A stretch of 64,000 nt of DNA, from positions 186,001 through 250,000 of the forward strand of contig NZ_JYJK01000073.1 in NCBI RefSeq assembly GCF_003263785.1. The letters are read 5' to 3'. This stretch comes from Vibrio variabilis. Lineage in GTDB: Bacteria; Pseudomonadota; Gammaproteobacteria; Enterobacterales; Vibrionaceae. Below the pieces are notes generated by a model, which had not been told where the DNA came from, searched no databases, and was given only the letters and a program-made list of their open reading frames with translations. Shown here in pieces: positions 18,409-29,414 of the stretch. Every line of letters begins with the position of its first letter. The first letter of the stretch is position 1. Made by a program: the position numbers and the translations under genes.

Positions 18409-19140
18409 TTAGAAGTAGTAGTTAGCTTGTAGCCAGCCTGTGGTGTCTTTTTTCAGGTACTTGGTTTCCGCAGTGTGTTCTACTTTAAAGCCCACTGAAA
18501 CAACATCTGAAACCATGTAGCCACCACCGATTTCTACTTGAGGCACCCACTCTTTTGCTTGTTGGACGTAAGTTGATTTCGGGTTGGCATACAACCAATG
18601 ACCCGCGTCGAACGCGTACATGCCGTAGAGGCCTGCTTGATAAACATTAGAGTCGAATTTCTGATCCTTGACATAAATATCCGCTGTTCCAAGGTTCCAA
18701 TTAACTCCGACCTCCTTCCAATCAGCAGAAGTGCGGCCAACCGACAACATTGGGAACAGCATAATATTGTCCGTCACTTGGAACTTATAGATGAGTCCCG
18801 CCAAAGCAGTAGTGCTGTTTCGGTCACCCAGTACGTCTACGCTGACACCTAAACCGTCGGTGACATGGAAATAACGAGCGCGATAGTTGTAATCAAGCTT
18901 GTCGTCATTGGTTTTCTTATCCGCCAAACCAAGGTCTAGCTGGAAAATATTGTTTCCCATCCCCAGCATGCCGTTAAGCTGTGTGGCATCGCCTGAACGA
19001 GAAACACCAAGGGTAGAAAAAGAAGCCGTTGGATCGCCGTAGTTAATTTCCTCACCCGCAGTGTCCGTAGGCGTCGAATTTGACGCGAATGCGCCTGCTG
19101 TCATCGCGCATAACGTGACAGTGAGTAATGTTTTTTTCAT
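18409..19140 (-). CDS. Outer-membrane beta-barrel protein, unknown function
   Basis: 243 residues. Signal peptide MKKTLLTVTLCAMTAGAFA, then a mature part of alternating beta-strand pattern with aromatic girdles (YNYRARYFHVTDGLGVSVDV, VGFKVEHTAETKYLKK) and a C-terminal Phe (WLQANYYF), all typical of small outer-membrane barrels. Eight to ten strands would fit. No known porin family recognised. It is 92 bases downstream of the Ntn amidase gene on the same strand and could share its transcript. Confidence 0.75.
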   Translation of the reverse strand: MKKTLLTVTLCAMTAGAFASNSTPTDTAGEEINYGDPTASFSTLGVSRSGDATQLNGMLGMGNNIFQLDLGLADKKTNDDKLDYNYRARYFHVTDGLGVSVDVLGDRNSTTALAGLIYKFQVTDNIMLFPMLSVGRTSADWKEVGVNWNLGTADIYVKDQKFDSNVYQAGLYGMYAFDAGHWLYANPKSTYVQQAKEWVPQVEIGGGYMVSDVVSVGFKVEHTAETKYLKKDTTGWLQANYYF

Positions 19141-19232
19141 GAAGTTACCTAATTAAACAAAAGTCCCTTTAATTAGGTCGTCCGTGGATTGAATTATCCC
19201 TGAGTAATGGCGCCCTCAGGATAAAGGTGCCC

Positions 19233-20294
19233 TTATTGGCAAGGAGTAAAGGTTGCAGTGCCAGAAACTTCTGCTTGTTCAACCAAGTCAGCGCAGGAGA
19301 CTTGAGAAATGGTCGCTAACTCATTCAGGTCGATACGAATTTCACTATACGTATCCAAGTTACGCATCTTGAATGAGCCGTTCTCTAAGTTGTAGGTGTA
19401 CTGGATCCACGTGGCGTATGTTTCACCATTGGTAGGGTCAATAATGTCTTGAGGCACCAAGTTGCCCGCATCAAAAGTAGACTGCAGCTTGCCCTCAGTT
19501 TGTTGCCATGTTGCTGTATCAGAGAACTCTACATGTGCAGTGTTGTATAGACCGCGCAGCATACGCTCCGATGAGGCAATTGAAGAGCCTATCTTGAAGC
19601 CGTTCTCGACAATTGACATATCGCCAATCTTTTCAGCATTTTGATCGTGATACTGCTGCAGAGGTGCATTCGCCATCACACGCAGCTTGTCGTTCACTGA
19701 CCCCCGATAAACCACCATTTCGCCGCCTTCGTTCAATTCAAACAAAGCAATATCACCCGATTTGTCTTGTACCGAAATATGCAAACCGTGTTGAGCGCCA
19801 TGAATGCCATCCGCCCAAGCAAATTGGAACTCATTCGCTTCAAATGCAGCCACGGCTTCAGCAACCGTCTTAAAGTTCTGAGCCATATATGCCGCAGCGT
19901 CACCCCAGTTCACAGCAGGAGCACCCGTGTCTTTATAGTCTTTGATGAAAGCTTGTGAGTCATACATATAGAGCGTAGAGGCTGACAAACCTTCACTGTT
20001 GATCGCTTCACCTGAGGTATCGACAAACACTTCGCGCTCTTCCAAATTCAGCGTTGGGTACTTCACAGTCCACGACGCGGCCTGCTGGTAAGAAGGCACG
20101 TCTTTGGTCACAACCTTCGTTCCTTTTGGCGTCACAATCGCCACCGTTCCCAGCTTTTCTCCCCAATCAAGGGTGCGAACTTGGGACACTCCATACGGTG
20201 TATCTAGCGTAATTCTCGAACAAGCGTTTGCCGTGCTCACCAAAGTCGAACTTGCTACCGCAGCAATACCTAGCGCAATCACTGTTTTTTTCAT
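19233..20294 (-). CDS. Linear amide C-N hydrolase, choloylglycine hydrolase / penicillin V acylase family
   Basis: 353 residues. The precursor starts MKKTVIALGIAAVASSTLVSTANA and the next residue is Cys25 in ACSRITL. In this Ntn-hydrolase family the catalytic Cys becomes the free N-terminus after signal cleavage, which fits exactly. Further family features are RTLDWGEKLG (the R and D near the active site) and the Asn block MANAPLQQYH. Gram-negative members cleave penicillin V or acyl-homoserine lactones; substrate here cannot be told. Secreted to the periplasm. It ends with a Cys pair (SCADL...TFTPCQ) that may form a disulfide. Confidence 0.88.
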   Translation of the reverse strand: MKKTVIALGIAAVASSTLVSTANACSRITLDTPYGVSQVRTLDWGEKLGTVAIVTPKGTKVVTKDVPSYQQAASWTVKYPTLNLEEREVFVDTSGEAINSEGLSASTLYMYDSQAFIKDYKDTGAPAVNWGDAAAYMAQNFKTVAEAVAAFEANEFQFAWADGIHGAQHGLHISVQDKSGDIALFELNEGGEMVVYRGSVNDKLRVMANAPLQQYHDQNAEKIGDMSIVENGFKIGSSIASSERMLRGLYNTAHVEFSDTATWQQTEGKLQSTFDAGNLVPQDIIDPTNGETYATWIQYTYNLENGSFKMRNLDTYSEIRIDLNELATISQVSCADLVEQAEVSGTATFTPCQ

Positions 20295-20541
20295 TGTCAG
20301 TCACCTTTGTTAACCAAAATCCAGACATCAAACGATAAGATGCCCTCGTTTTTCTGGTAGTGACTTTATGAATTGGTGCAGATTTACTCAAAGCAGTAAC
20401 TATTTACCAATCGAATACATGAGCAACTTTGAATCAAAGAAATCTCTCTCAATCATCTGATAAATAAAGAGTTATATTTTATTGAATCACTAAGTAAGCT
20501 AGGTGTTTTTGATTGGTATTATCTGGAATTAAGTTGATATC

Positions 20542-20568
20542 GGCTCGGGAGTCAGAGCTCACCGAGCC
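20542..20568 (-). terminator. Stem-loop downstream of the RND pump operon
   Basis: GGCTCGG / CCGAGCC 7-base perfect stem with a 13-base loop, 15 bases after the RND pump stop on the minus strand. A clear T run is lacking, so terminator function is tentative. Confidence 0.5.
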
Positions 20569-20582
20569 AATTAAGACTGGAA

Positions 20583-23500
20583 TTAGCTGCGCTCAGCAGC
20601 AGGTTGTTTTAGCGGGAAATAGAGCCTTTTCACCTTACGGAATACGCCACCAATGTCTTCCAAAATCACATACAAGCATGGCACGGCAATCAAGGTCACT
20701 ACAGTGGCGTACATGACTGCAAACCCTAGAGCAACGGCCATAGGTTTAACGAATGCCGCTTGCAAGCTGGTCTCAAACATAATTGGCAGAACGCCGAAGA
20801 AGGTTGTAATTGAAGTAAGGGTGATCGCCCTAAACCTCGCACATCCCGCCTCAACTACTGCTGTTTTAGCGCAGTCACAGCGTGCTTTGATTTGGTTGAC
20901 GTAATCGGTCATCACCAACGAGTCGTTAATCACTACCCCCGCAGCCGCGATAAGACCAAACGTCGACATCATCGACATATCTAAACCGTAGAAATAGTGC
21001 CCCCAAATTGCCCCAGTCAGACTAAATGGGATCACCGACATGATGATCAGCGGCTGAGCATAACTTTTGAGAGGCACCGCGAGCAGGATATACACCGTAA
21101 TCATACCCGCAACGAAGAATACGATTTGTTCCGCGGATTGCTTTTGCTGCTCTTCAATCGTGCCACCAAGCTCAGTGGTAACTTCTGGGAACATGGCTTT
21201 TAGCGCTGGCAGGACATTGTCCTCGATGTTCTTCACTGCTTTATCCGGCTCGATAACGGTCTCGTCAATAGAGCCGTAGATGTAAACCGTTCTAAAACCA
21301 TTTTCGCGTCGAATTTGGTTAATGCCCGGTTTGCTTTCAATTTCTACCACATCGCCGAGCATCACTTTCTTACCCGAAGGAGTATTGATCAGCGCATAGC
21401 GCAGGGATGAGAAGGCCTCACGGGTCAGCTTTGGATAGCGAACCATCACTCGAACTTCTTCGGTGTTTCTCAACACACGCTGCGCCTCTCCGCCATAAAA
21501 GCTGCCGCCAACCTGCGCTGCGACACTGGCTAGATCTAACCCAAGATCGTAGGCCACTGGTTTTAAAGAAAGCTGTACTTCTCGCTGCCGGTATCCATCG
21601 AGGAGCTGACATCAAACAGCCCAGTTTGCAGTTGCAGCTTGGAAATCAGTTCTCTTCCGGCTTCATTGAGCACTTCCATATCGGGCCCATAGAGCAGATA
21701 ACCAAACTCATCACCGTCATCACCACCAGCCACATTGTCATTAATCACAATGGACTTAAGACCGACGATGGTCGGCAGCTTTTCACGCCAGCGGCGAGAG
21801 TGCTCGAACGCATCAACAGGACGCACTTCCTCATCCACTAACGGTAAGATAAGCATGCCTTCAGTACGGCTGGTATTAATGGTCATCATGTCGCGAATGA
21901 CAGGCATGCCAAATTCATCTTGAATGTCGTTATCTACCGCTTTAACCACTTTCTCAAGCGTCAGCAAGGCATCGATGGTTTGCTCATCTGAAGCATTGCT
22001 GTTCATCTCGATTCTGATCATAGGGAAATCAGAAGGCACTTTAGGCTTGGGATCATTCTGACATGCCCTGAGGTCACCATGGCTGCACTCACGACCAAAA
22101 TGGCAATGAATCCTCCATGACAGACCAGCGCCATTCCACACATTTACTGACAGTACGTTTATAGGGTCCGTTGATGAACTTAAAGAACGCGCGGTTGAAC
22201 CGAGCTCGGTAGCTGCTCTCTTTAACTGGTGTGAACTTAGTATGTGCTAAGTGAGCAGGCAGAATAAGTTTTGATTCAATCAAACTAAAGATGAGACAGA
22301 AGATAACGACTATCGACAAGCCATAGAAAAACGCTTTCTCAGGGCCGGTTGAGAATAGAAACGGGACGAACACCGCGATGGTGGTTAATACACCAAAGGT
22401 AGCAGGTGTTGCGACTCGCTGAGCGCCGCGCACCACGTTAGTGACGCCGCCTCCGTTCTTCTCTACCTCAGTATACACACTCTCCCCTATCACGATGGCA
22501 TCATCGACCACGATACCGAGTACCATGATAAAGGCGAACAAAGTAATGATATTGATACTAACGCCAAACAGCGGCATCAACATCACCGCGCCAAGGAAAC
22601 AAACCGGCAGCCCGACCATTACCCACATTGCTAAGCGAAAACGCAAGAATATAGTGAGCAATACCGCGACCAAAACCGCACCCTGCATCAAATTCTTGAG
22701 CATCATGTCAAGGCGAGCGTTGAGGTAATAAGTCATATCCATCAAGGTGTGGATTTGCACCCCATGCGGCAAGGTTTGGTTGCGAGCTTCTATGTAGCGC
22801 TTCACCGTTTCAGCTACCGGCACCATGTTCTGAGTTTTGGTGGCTTTTACCGTGAGATAAATGCCATTCTCACCCGAGAATTTAAAGTAGTGCTGCCCTT
22901 CAGTGAACTCATCTTTAATGGTAGCAATATCACCGAGCAACACTTTCGAACCATTGGCACCGAGTTTGACGGGGATTTGGCGGAATTCATAGCCATCGTA
23001 ATACTGGTTTTCAATTCGAATAGAAACCAAGCCGGTGTTGGTTCTCACTTGCCCTGCTGAGAAGTTCGCTGAGTATTTCTGAATCGCCGACACCACATCG
23101 TCCAACGTCAAATCATACGTACGCAGCTCATCAGGGTGAATCTCAATACCAATTTCATCCGGCGGCGAGCTGACCTCAACCAACGATACATCACTCAGTT
23201 GCAACAGCTCTTTCTCTACTTGTTTAGAGATGGTTTTGAGCTCAGTCAGTGAGGTATTGCCCGACAGCACCATCCCAATCACATCTTGCTTGAACTCAAT
23301 TTGCGTGACTTTTATTGGCTCCATTGCCCTTGGGAAACTGGCAATGGCATCAACCCTTTGTTTGACTCGGTCGAGTACTTCCGGAAGATCGGCTTTGGTA
23401 TCGATTTCGAGCGTGACTTGGCCGCCACCGCGATACGCATCCGTGACTGCTTTTTTGATTTCGGTGACATCCTTGAGTGACTCTTCCACTTTGATAAGGA

Positions 23501-23705
23501 TGGTTTCCTCGATCTCTTGTGCCGACACCCCCGGGTAGGACGCGGTCACACGAATGTAGTTGATTTCAAAGTTCGGGAACATTTGGCGCTGGATCAGAAA
23601 GTAACTGACCGTACCCATAATGAGTACAAACGCCATGAGCAAGTTGGCCGCCACCGAGTTGTTGGCGAACAGAGCAATAATGCCGCGCTGGGTCGAGTTA
23701 CTCAC
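20583..23705 (-). CDS. RND multidrug efflux pump, inner-membrane permease (three frameshifts)
   Basis: Restored length about 1041 residues, as in AcrB-type pumps. N-terminal TM helix (ANNSVAANLLMAFVLIMGTVSYF), docking/pore domain with ASYPGVSAQEIEETI, TM4 proton-relay pair VLGIVVDDAIVIGESVY, and TM10 GVVINDSLVMTDYV. It exports drugs or other amphiphiles using proton flow, with the upstream membrane-fusion protein and an outer-membrane channel that is not encoded here. Frame is lost near 22115 (ATGGAGG, one G short), near 22054 (ATGAT, one G short) and near 21584 (one base short, giving REVQLSLKPVAYD after repair). The start overlaps the adaptor stop by 8 bases, so translation is coupled. Confidence 0.92.
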
Positions 23706-24864
23706 TGGCCTCTCCTTGCTGCGTCAACACATCGGCTTCGTCGTTGACCCGAATAACGGTCATACCGATCTGCGGAAACTCAGGTACCGTCAATACCAGC
23801 TCGTCACCATTCTCAATGCCTGAATCAATAAAGAAGTTGGCCTGCTCCTCACGAAGCACATGTACAGGCTTTGGAATCAGTTTGTCTTCTGGATCCACAA
23901 CCCAAACTCGCTCATCAATAACAAGCTCTTGTGGCACTTGAAATAAGTTGTCCACGGTTCGCCCATTAAACTGGACTTCAACATAAGAGCCAAACGGCAA
24001 TGGGGTCAGATTCGATTTAAGGCCGTAGGGATCATCAATACGAATCACCATGTTCACCATACGCGTCGCACTATCGACCACACCCAAATCACGAACGATT
24101 TGACCTTCTCGAGTCGCTTCAATACGACCTTTAGCGATTATCTCAGCACTGACGCCCACGATATCTTTGGGTAAAAATGGCGCGTCGAATCCAGCGATCG
24201 GCACCATAACTTCTGCGTGTTCGATGTTATTGATTTCCGCGACTTGAGAGCCTGCGGTAATGTACTGTCCAACACCGATATTGCGAGACACCACTAGCGC
24301 ATCGTATGGCGCTTCAACTTCAGTATTTTCAAGGTCGCGATTGGCACGGCGCAGCCCTGCTTGCGCTGATTTCACACGGGCTTCTGCACTTAATACTTGT
24401 GGGATACGAAGATAAAGATCCGATACTTGGGTATCTTTGATTTTCTTGGCTTGGCGCTCAGCGACTTTCGCTTTTGCACGCTCTTCGATGAGGGTAGCTT
24501 GTGCCTGTGCAAGTTCTGCTTGAGCTTGCAGCACCGCGGCTTGATAGTCATCTTTCTCGATAGTGAACAGAACTTCACCGCGTTTAACCACCCCACCTGA
24601 GACAAAATTTGGGTGCCAGCTAGTCACTTCACCTGAAACTTGAGTAGACAACGCTGTACGCTCTAAAGGTACGACTTCGCCAAAACTCGAAATCTGTACT
24701 TGATGAGTCTGTGCTTGCAAAATTTGAGTTTTGACACGCGGTGTGGTGTCGAGCGTTTTCTCTGTCTCGACTTCTGGTGCAGTCTTTTGAACTAAGAAGT
24801 AACCGCCACCCGCCACGCCTAAGATTGCGAACGGGAGTATCCATTTAATACTGCGCTTGAACAT
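23698..24864 (-). CDS. RND efflux periplasmic adaptor (membrane fusion protein)
   Basis: 388 residues. N-terminal membrane anchor (WILPFAILGVAGGGYFLVQK, about 8-27). Half-lipoyl motif (SSFGEVVPLERTALSTQVSGEV and EAPYDALVVSRNIGVGQYITAGSQVAEI). Alpha-hairpin in the middle (LQAQAELAQAQATLIEERAKAKVAERQAKKI). Beta-barrel and membrane-proximal domains follow. It bridges the RND pump with an outer-membrane channel. First gene of a two-gene operon; no regulator gene lies beside it. Confidence 0.92.
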   Translation of the reverse strand: MFKRSIKWILPFAILGVAGGGYFLVQKTAPEVETEKTLDTTPRVKTQILQAQTHQVQISSFGEVVPLERTALSTQVSGEVTSWHPNFVSGGVVKRGEVLFTIEKDDYQAAVLQAQAELAQAQATLIEERAKAKVAERQAKKIKDTQVSDLYLRIPQVLSAEARVKSAQAGLRRANRDLENTEVEAPYDALVVSRNIGVGQYITAGSQVAEINNIEHAEVMVPIAGFDAPFLPKDIVGVSAEIIAKGRIEATREGQIVRDLGVVDSATRMVNMVIRIDDPYGLKSNLTPLPFGSYVEVQFNGRTVDNLFQVPQELVIDERVWVVDPEDKLIPKPVHVLREEQANFFIDSGIENGDELVLTVPEFPQIGMTVIRVNDEADVLTQQGEASE

Positions 24865-25064
24865 AGTGTCCCTTATGGTGTTCTTGAGTCAACGTACCTC
24901 AACAACTGTACGTGTGAGGTCTATAACCATTGTACGCATATTAATTGATATAAACTGTAAGGTTTCATCATCTTTTTTGACTCAAATCGACTTCTTACCA
25001 ATACAGTTACTGACATGCAAAGTATGACATTTCCTTCTCCACCCTATATGAGTGCCTGAAAACA

Positions 25065-25090
25065 TAAAATCCCCGCATAGAGCGAGGATC
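25065..25090 (-). terminator. Terminator of the phhA-phhB operon
   Basis: On the minus strand ATCCTCGC-TCTAT-GCGGGGAT then TTTTATGTTTT; the stem has one T-G wobble. It lies 20 bases past the phhB stop. Confidence 0.7.
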
Positions 25091-25110
25091 TTATTGTCAA
25101 ACCATTGATT

Positions 25111-25446
25111 CTATTGAGTGATAAATCGGTCACATTTGGCAGCGCAGATAAAGTCGTTTTGGTGTAGCCCTTTGATAGAGTGACTCCACCAGGTCACGGT
25201 CACTTTACCCCACTCAAGCACGATCGTTGGGTGATGAAACTCCTCTTCGGCAAGCTCCGCCACTTGATTTGAAAACGCCCAAGCGAGCTTAAAGTTTTTA
25301 AACTTATAATGTTTCTCGAGCTGTGGAATCCCATCTCGCTGTACAATTTGCCAATCATTAAGCTCTGTCAGTAACTGCTGTTGTTCATCCTTACCCAGTG
25401 CAATTGCATCGCTGCTGCAGGCTTCGCAGCGTAGTTCATTAAGCAT
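25111..25446 (-). CDS. phhB: 4a-hydroxytetrahydrobiopterin dehydratase (PCD)
   Basis: 111 residues, normal for PhhB/PCD. The active-site stretch [24 protein letters not shown], with the His pair and the later His of [10 protein letters not shown], is the PCD signature. It removes water from the carbinolamine formed by phenylalanine hydroxylase, regenerating quinonoid pterin. Its start overlaps the phhA stop by eight bases, so the two are translationally coupled. Confidence 0.95.
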   Translation of the reverse strand: MLNELRCEACSSDAIALGKDEQQQLLTELNDWQIVQRDGIPQLEKHYKFKNFKLAWAFSNQVAELAEEEFHHPTIVLEWGKVTVTWWSHSIKGLHQNDFICAAKCDRFITQ

Positions 25447-26230
25447 GTGTCATGTCCTTTGGTTCAAAAAGTGGAGGGAGTAAGCCCGATTCCATTGCTC
25501 GTGCGACGTCTTGGCTCAAGTCCTGTTGTTTTAGTTCATACAGCTGGCGAATGTCGTCCAGCACAAAGTAAGTCGGCTGCATAATGTCGATTCGATAAGG
25601 CGTTCTTAACACGTTATCGACATTAAACGCTTGGCGCAGCGGCCTTTCATCATCGAGTGCATACAGAGTCTCGCCTGGAGATGACAAGATACCGCCTCCG
25701 TAAATTTTTAAATCGCCGTTTTGCTCAACAAGTCCGAACTCGACGGTAAACCAATACAATCTCGCCAGATAGACTCTCTGCTTGCCGCTCGCTTGATAGC
25801 CAAGCTTTCCATAATGCTGAGTAAACTCGGCAAAATCCGGGTCGGTCAACATGGCGCAGTGACCGAAGATTTCGTGAAAGAAATCAGGCTCCTGAAGGTA
25901 GTCAAACTCTTCTCGAGAGCGTAAAAATGTCGCCACAGGGAACTTACGTGATGCTAACAGTTCGAAGAAGCGGTCAAAGTCGATCAGCGCTGGAACAGGC
26001 TCCACTTGCCAGCCAGTTTCACGCTGCAACACGCTGTTTATTTCAGTCAGCTGAGGCGCTCTATCCAGCGGTAAATCAAGCAGTTCAAGTCCGCGCAAAT
26101 ACTCTTTGCACGCTCTGTCTTTGACTAAATCCAGTTGGCGTTCAACAAGATCATGCCAAATGCGGTTTTCTTCTTCGCTCCAATCAATTATTCCCTGCTC
26201 ATTCACAGGGTTAGATACATACTGAGTCAT
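25439..26230 (-). CDS. phhA: Phenylalanine 4-monooxygenase
   Basis: 263 residues, the usual bacterial catalytic-domain-only form. It hydroxylates Phe to Tyr using tetrahydrobiopterin/pterin, O2 and a mononuclear iron. The iron ligands are visible: two His in [12 protein letters not shown] (HxxxxH) and Glu in [26 protein letters not shown] is the conserved pterin-side loop. It is the first gene of phhA-phhB and divergent from acetoacetyl-CoA synthetase. A TyrR-like box lies about 90 bases upstream. Confidence 0.96.
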   Translation of the reverse strand: MTQYVSNPVNEQGIIDWSEEENRIWHDLVERQLDLVKDRACKEYLRGLELLDLPLDRAPQLTEINSVLQRETGWQVEPVPALIDFDRFFELLASRKFPVATFLRSREEFDYLQEPDFFHEIFGHCAMLTDPDFAEFTQHYGKLGYQASGKQRVYLARLYWFTVEFGLVEQNGDLKIYGGGILSSPGETLYALDDERPLRQAFNVDNVLRTPYRIDIMQPTYFVLDDIRQLYELKQQDLSQDVARAMESGLLPPLFEPKDMTHA

Positions 26231-26319
26231 GCCATTTCCTTAACAAACTCTTTACATTAAGCCTATGTGTTTGGTTTTGGCCTGACAATAACCCCTCTAA
26301 ATGACGCTTGCACTTCGCG

Positions 26320-26337
26320 TGTAACATAAATTTTACA
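26320..26337. promoter_or_regulatory. TyrR-like box upstream of phhA
   Basis: TGTAAC-ATAAAT-TTTACA matches the TyrR consensus TGTAAA-N6-TTTACA at 11 of 12 fixed positions. TyrR-family regulators (PhhR in pseudomonads) activate phhA homologues. Confidence 0.65.
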
Positions 26338-26356
26338 TGCGTATATTTTTAACTTT

Positions 26357-26376
26357 AAATTCAATCAATTGAATTT
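26357..26376. promoter_or_regulatory. 20-base palindrome upstream of acetoacetyl-CoA synthetase
   Basis: AAATTCAA-TCAA-TTGAATTT, perfect 8-base arms around 4 bases, about 80 bases before the start codon at 26454. Candidate operator for the synthetase gene; regulator unknown. Confidence 0.35.
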
Positions 26377-26453
26377 AGCCGATAAGTTTGACTAGCCCAC
26401 TAAAAGCAACAAAAATTAAACTCATAATAATATCAAGGACGAGTGTATCAATA

Positions 26454-28477
26454 ATGTTAACAAAGCCTACTTCCTCTCAAGCCCTTTGGACACCTAACGC
26501 GACTCGCGCTGCTCAAAGTCATATCCAGCAATTCATCAATGAACTCATTGCAGACAATCCCGCCTTAAACATTTCTGACTATCAACAGTTGCATCAATGG
26601 ACACTAGATAATCCAGAGCATTTTTGGGAACGAGTATGGGGTTTTTGCGGCGTTGTGGGCTCGAAACAAGGTCAAACGACCACGCTTGGGGAGGCAGTAT
26701 GGGGTAATGTCGTCCCAGCGAGAGACACTGTCTGGTTTCCAGAGGCGAAACTGAATTATGCAGAGAATCTACTCGACTATGGGACGAGAAACCCTGAAAA
26801 GGTCGCCATTTTATTTCAAAATGAGCAAGGCCATGTTGAGCAATACACTTGGAAAATACTCCTTGAGCACGTGTCAATCATGCAACAGTGGCTTCAAAGC
26901 ATCAACGTAGCAGAAGGCGATGTCGTGGCTGGCTATCTCCCCCACTCTCCCTACGCCGTGATTGCTATGCTCGCAGCCACCAGTCTAGGTGCTATTTGGA
27001 CATCGACCTCGCCGGATTTTGGTGCGGAAAGCGTTATTGAGCGCTTTGGACAAGTGAAACCCAAGGTGCTGTTTTGCGTGGATGGGTACCAATTTGGCGG
27101 TAAATCATTCTCCATGGCAGATAAAAACAGCGCCATCTCAAATGCAATAGACTCTGTTACCCACGTTTGCACTGTGGGATACCAGCACCTCGGTCAGAAC
27201 GAGCCATCAATGCCAACTTCTTCTCAAATCAATTCCGGCAACGCTATCAACGTCGAATGGGAGTCCGTCATTGGTGACTTTCAAAGTGAATCGGTTCATT
27301 ACCATCGCGTTCCGTTTAACTCTCCTCTGTTCATCCTCTATTCGTCCGGAACAACGGGAAAGCCTAAGTGCATTGTTCACTCTGTTGGCGGCATCACCTT
27401 AAATCATCTTAAAGAACATCAGCTGCATTGTGATGTTCGCTCTGACGATCGGGTGTTCTATTACACCACTTGTGGTTGGATGATGTGGAACTGGCACGTA
27501 TCGGCACTGGCAAGTGGGGCGAGCTTGGTTATTTATGATGGCAACCCTATTTACCCCACGGAAAACGTACTGTGGGAACTGGCCAATCGCACGTCAGTAA
27601 CCTTGTTTGGTACTGCCGCTAAGTATCTGGAAGCGATAGAAAAAAACGGCTTTGTCCCTAGAGAGAAGTTTGCACTTACCCACCTTAGAACCCTTTGCTC
27701 TACAGGCTCTGTTTTGTATCCAGAGCAATTTGATTATGTTTATCACGCCATCAAATCGGATCTCCATTTAGCGTCTATTTCCGGTGGAACCGATATTTGC
27801 GGCTGCTTTGTGCTTGGCAATCCTATATCCCCTGTTTATCGCGGTGAATGCCAAGCGCCGGTTTAGGCTTGAATGTCCAAGTCTTTAATACCAATGGCGA
27901 ATCTGTCAAAGAAGAGCGTGGTGAACTGGTTTGCCTGAACAGTTTCCCAAACCAGCCCGTTGGCTTTTGGAATGACGATGGTGAACGTTACCACAACGCC
28001 TATTGGGCAGACTTCGAGCAGTGCTGGAGTCATGGCGATGATGTTTTGATGACTTCACACGGGGGTATGCGCTTTTTTGGACGCAGTGATGCGATACTCA
28101 ATCCGGGAGGCGTACGTATTGGTACCGCTGAGATCTATCAGCAGGTTAATCAGCTCGATGGCATTATCGACTCCATCGCAGTAGGCAGAACACATCTCAA
28201 TGATGAAAAGATTGTCCTATTCGTGCAGCTTTCCCCTTCTGTCGAACTTGATGACAAATTGCAGCATGCCATCAAACAGCAACTGAAAACGCATTGCTCA
28301 CCTCGCCATGTCCCCTCAGAAATCTATGCTATCAGTGAGATCCCAAAAACCAAGTCAGGGAAGCTGGTAGAGCTGGCGGTAAAACAGGTGTTGCACGGCC
28401 AAGAAATAAAGAACAAAGGAGCGATCGCTAACCCGCACGTCCTTGATGAAGTCGCGCAGCTCGCTCACACAGCGTAA
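26454..28477 (+). CDS. Acetoacetate-CoA ligase (frameshifted)
   Basis: Restored length about 674 residues, the size of acetoacetyl-CoA synthetase. ATG at 26454 was chosen; an in-frame start at 26388 lies in the promoter region. Adenylate-forming motifs: LYSSGTTGKPKCIVHSVGG (P-loop), TTCGWMMWNWHVSAL, SISGGTDICGCFVLG (A5), and FFGRSDAILNPGGVRIGTAEIY (A7-A8). SEIPKTKSGKLVELAVK near the C-terminus carries the catalytic Lys. It activates acetoacetate with ATP and CoA. Frame is lost at 27858-27859, where one C is missing (QAPGLGLNVQ after repair). Divergent from phhA, it could use the acetoacetate released at the end of Phe/Tyr breakdown. Confidence 0.9.
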
Positions 28478-28496
28478 CTGCCAACTCTCTGATTAA

Positions 28497-28535
28497 AAGA
28501 CGCTTTACTAAGTTTCAATGTCGGTAAAGCGTCTT
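28497..28535 (+). terminator. Stem-loop after acetoacetate-CoA ligase
   Basis: AAGACGCTTTAC / GTAAAGCGTCTT perfect 12-base stem with a 15-base loop, 19 bases past the stop. No T run follows, so it may be a weak terminator or an RNA-stabilising element. Confidence 0.6.
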
Positions 28536-28682
28536 GCCCATCTACATGAACTGATTCTGAACTCTCCACTCATTCTTCATTCAGTGCCACTCGCCGATAC
28601 TGGCTTCATCAACTGGCCGCATCATCTAACCAAGCTAACCAAGCGGCCTTTATCGATGGAACCATTGAACGAAAGGAACAGA

Positions 28683-29414
28683 ATGATGAAATCACTTAGC
28701 GTAGTCGTTATCACCCTTAATGAAGAAAAACGTATCGCTCGCTTGCTGAGCGATCTTAGCTGCCAAACTTATCAAGACTTTGAAGTCATCGTTGTCGATT
28801 CGAATAGCGATGACCTAACGTGTGAAGTAGCCAGTAAGTATCAAGCTTCGCTGCCAAGTCTAACCGTACATCAAATGTCTCAGCGCGGCGTGAGCCTTGG
28901 CCGCAACACTGGCGCGAAGCTAGCGAAACATGAACGCTTGCTGTTTTTGGACGCAGATGTTCGTCTCGACAAAGATTTCCTCCAAAAGGCCATCGATAAA
29001 CTTGAGCAAGAAAAGCTTGAAGTCGCCGGTGTCTATATGGGTTCACGCAACTTAGCACCGGCGTATAAAGTTTGCTATGGCCTGTTCAATGCTGGATTGT
29101 TCGCCACGCAATTCTTCTTCCCAACCGCCGTTGGCGCATGCATTTTTTCAACCAAACGTGTTCACCAAGAGATCGGTGGGTTCGACGAAGAGATCGTGCT
29201 TTGTGAAGACTGCCACTACGTCAAAAAGGCGTCTAGAACCTGGCGTTTCAGATTTCTGCCGATCAGCTTTCAATTCGATCCGCGCCGCCTCGAGCAAGAT
29301 GGTTTCTTCAAAATGGGCTTTACCTACCTAAAAGCCAATGTCCGACGTTTCCTATTTGGTGAAATGCGCAACAACGAAATGGAATACCAGTTTGGCCATT
29401 ATCAGAAACAATAG
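28683..29414 (+). CDS. Family 2 glycosyltransferase
   Basis: 243 residues. ATG at 28683, followed directly by a second ATG, has GAAAGGAAC before it; a longer in-frame start at 28518 lacks this. GT-A fold: SLSVVVITLNEEKRIARLL, VIVVDSNSDDLTCEVA (nucleotide-binding Asp), RGVSLGRNTGAKLAKHERLLFLDADVRLDKDF (the D-x-D-type metal site), then GGFDEEIVLCEDCHY (ED-Y acceptor block). One hydrophobic stretch around FNAGLFATQFFFPTAVGACIF suggests membrane association. Donor and acceptor unknown. Followed by a tandem duplication, then the DedA-LssY gene. Confidence 0.85.
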   Translation: MMKSLSVVVITLNEEKRIARLLSDLSCQTYQDFEVIVVDSNSDDLTCEVASKYQASLPSLTVHQMSQRGVSLGRNTGAKLAKHERLLFLDADVRLDKDFLQKAIDKLEQEKLEVAGVYMGSRNLAPAYKVCYGLFNAGLFATQFFFPTAVGACIFSTKRVHQEIGGFDEEIVLCEDCHYVKKASRTWRFRFLPISFQFDPRRLEQDGFFKMGFTYLKANVRRFLFGEMRNNEMEYQFGHYQKQ

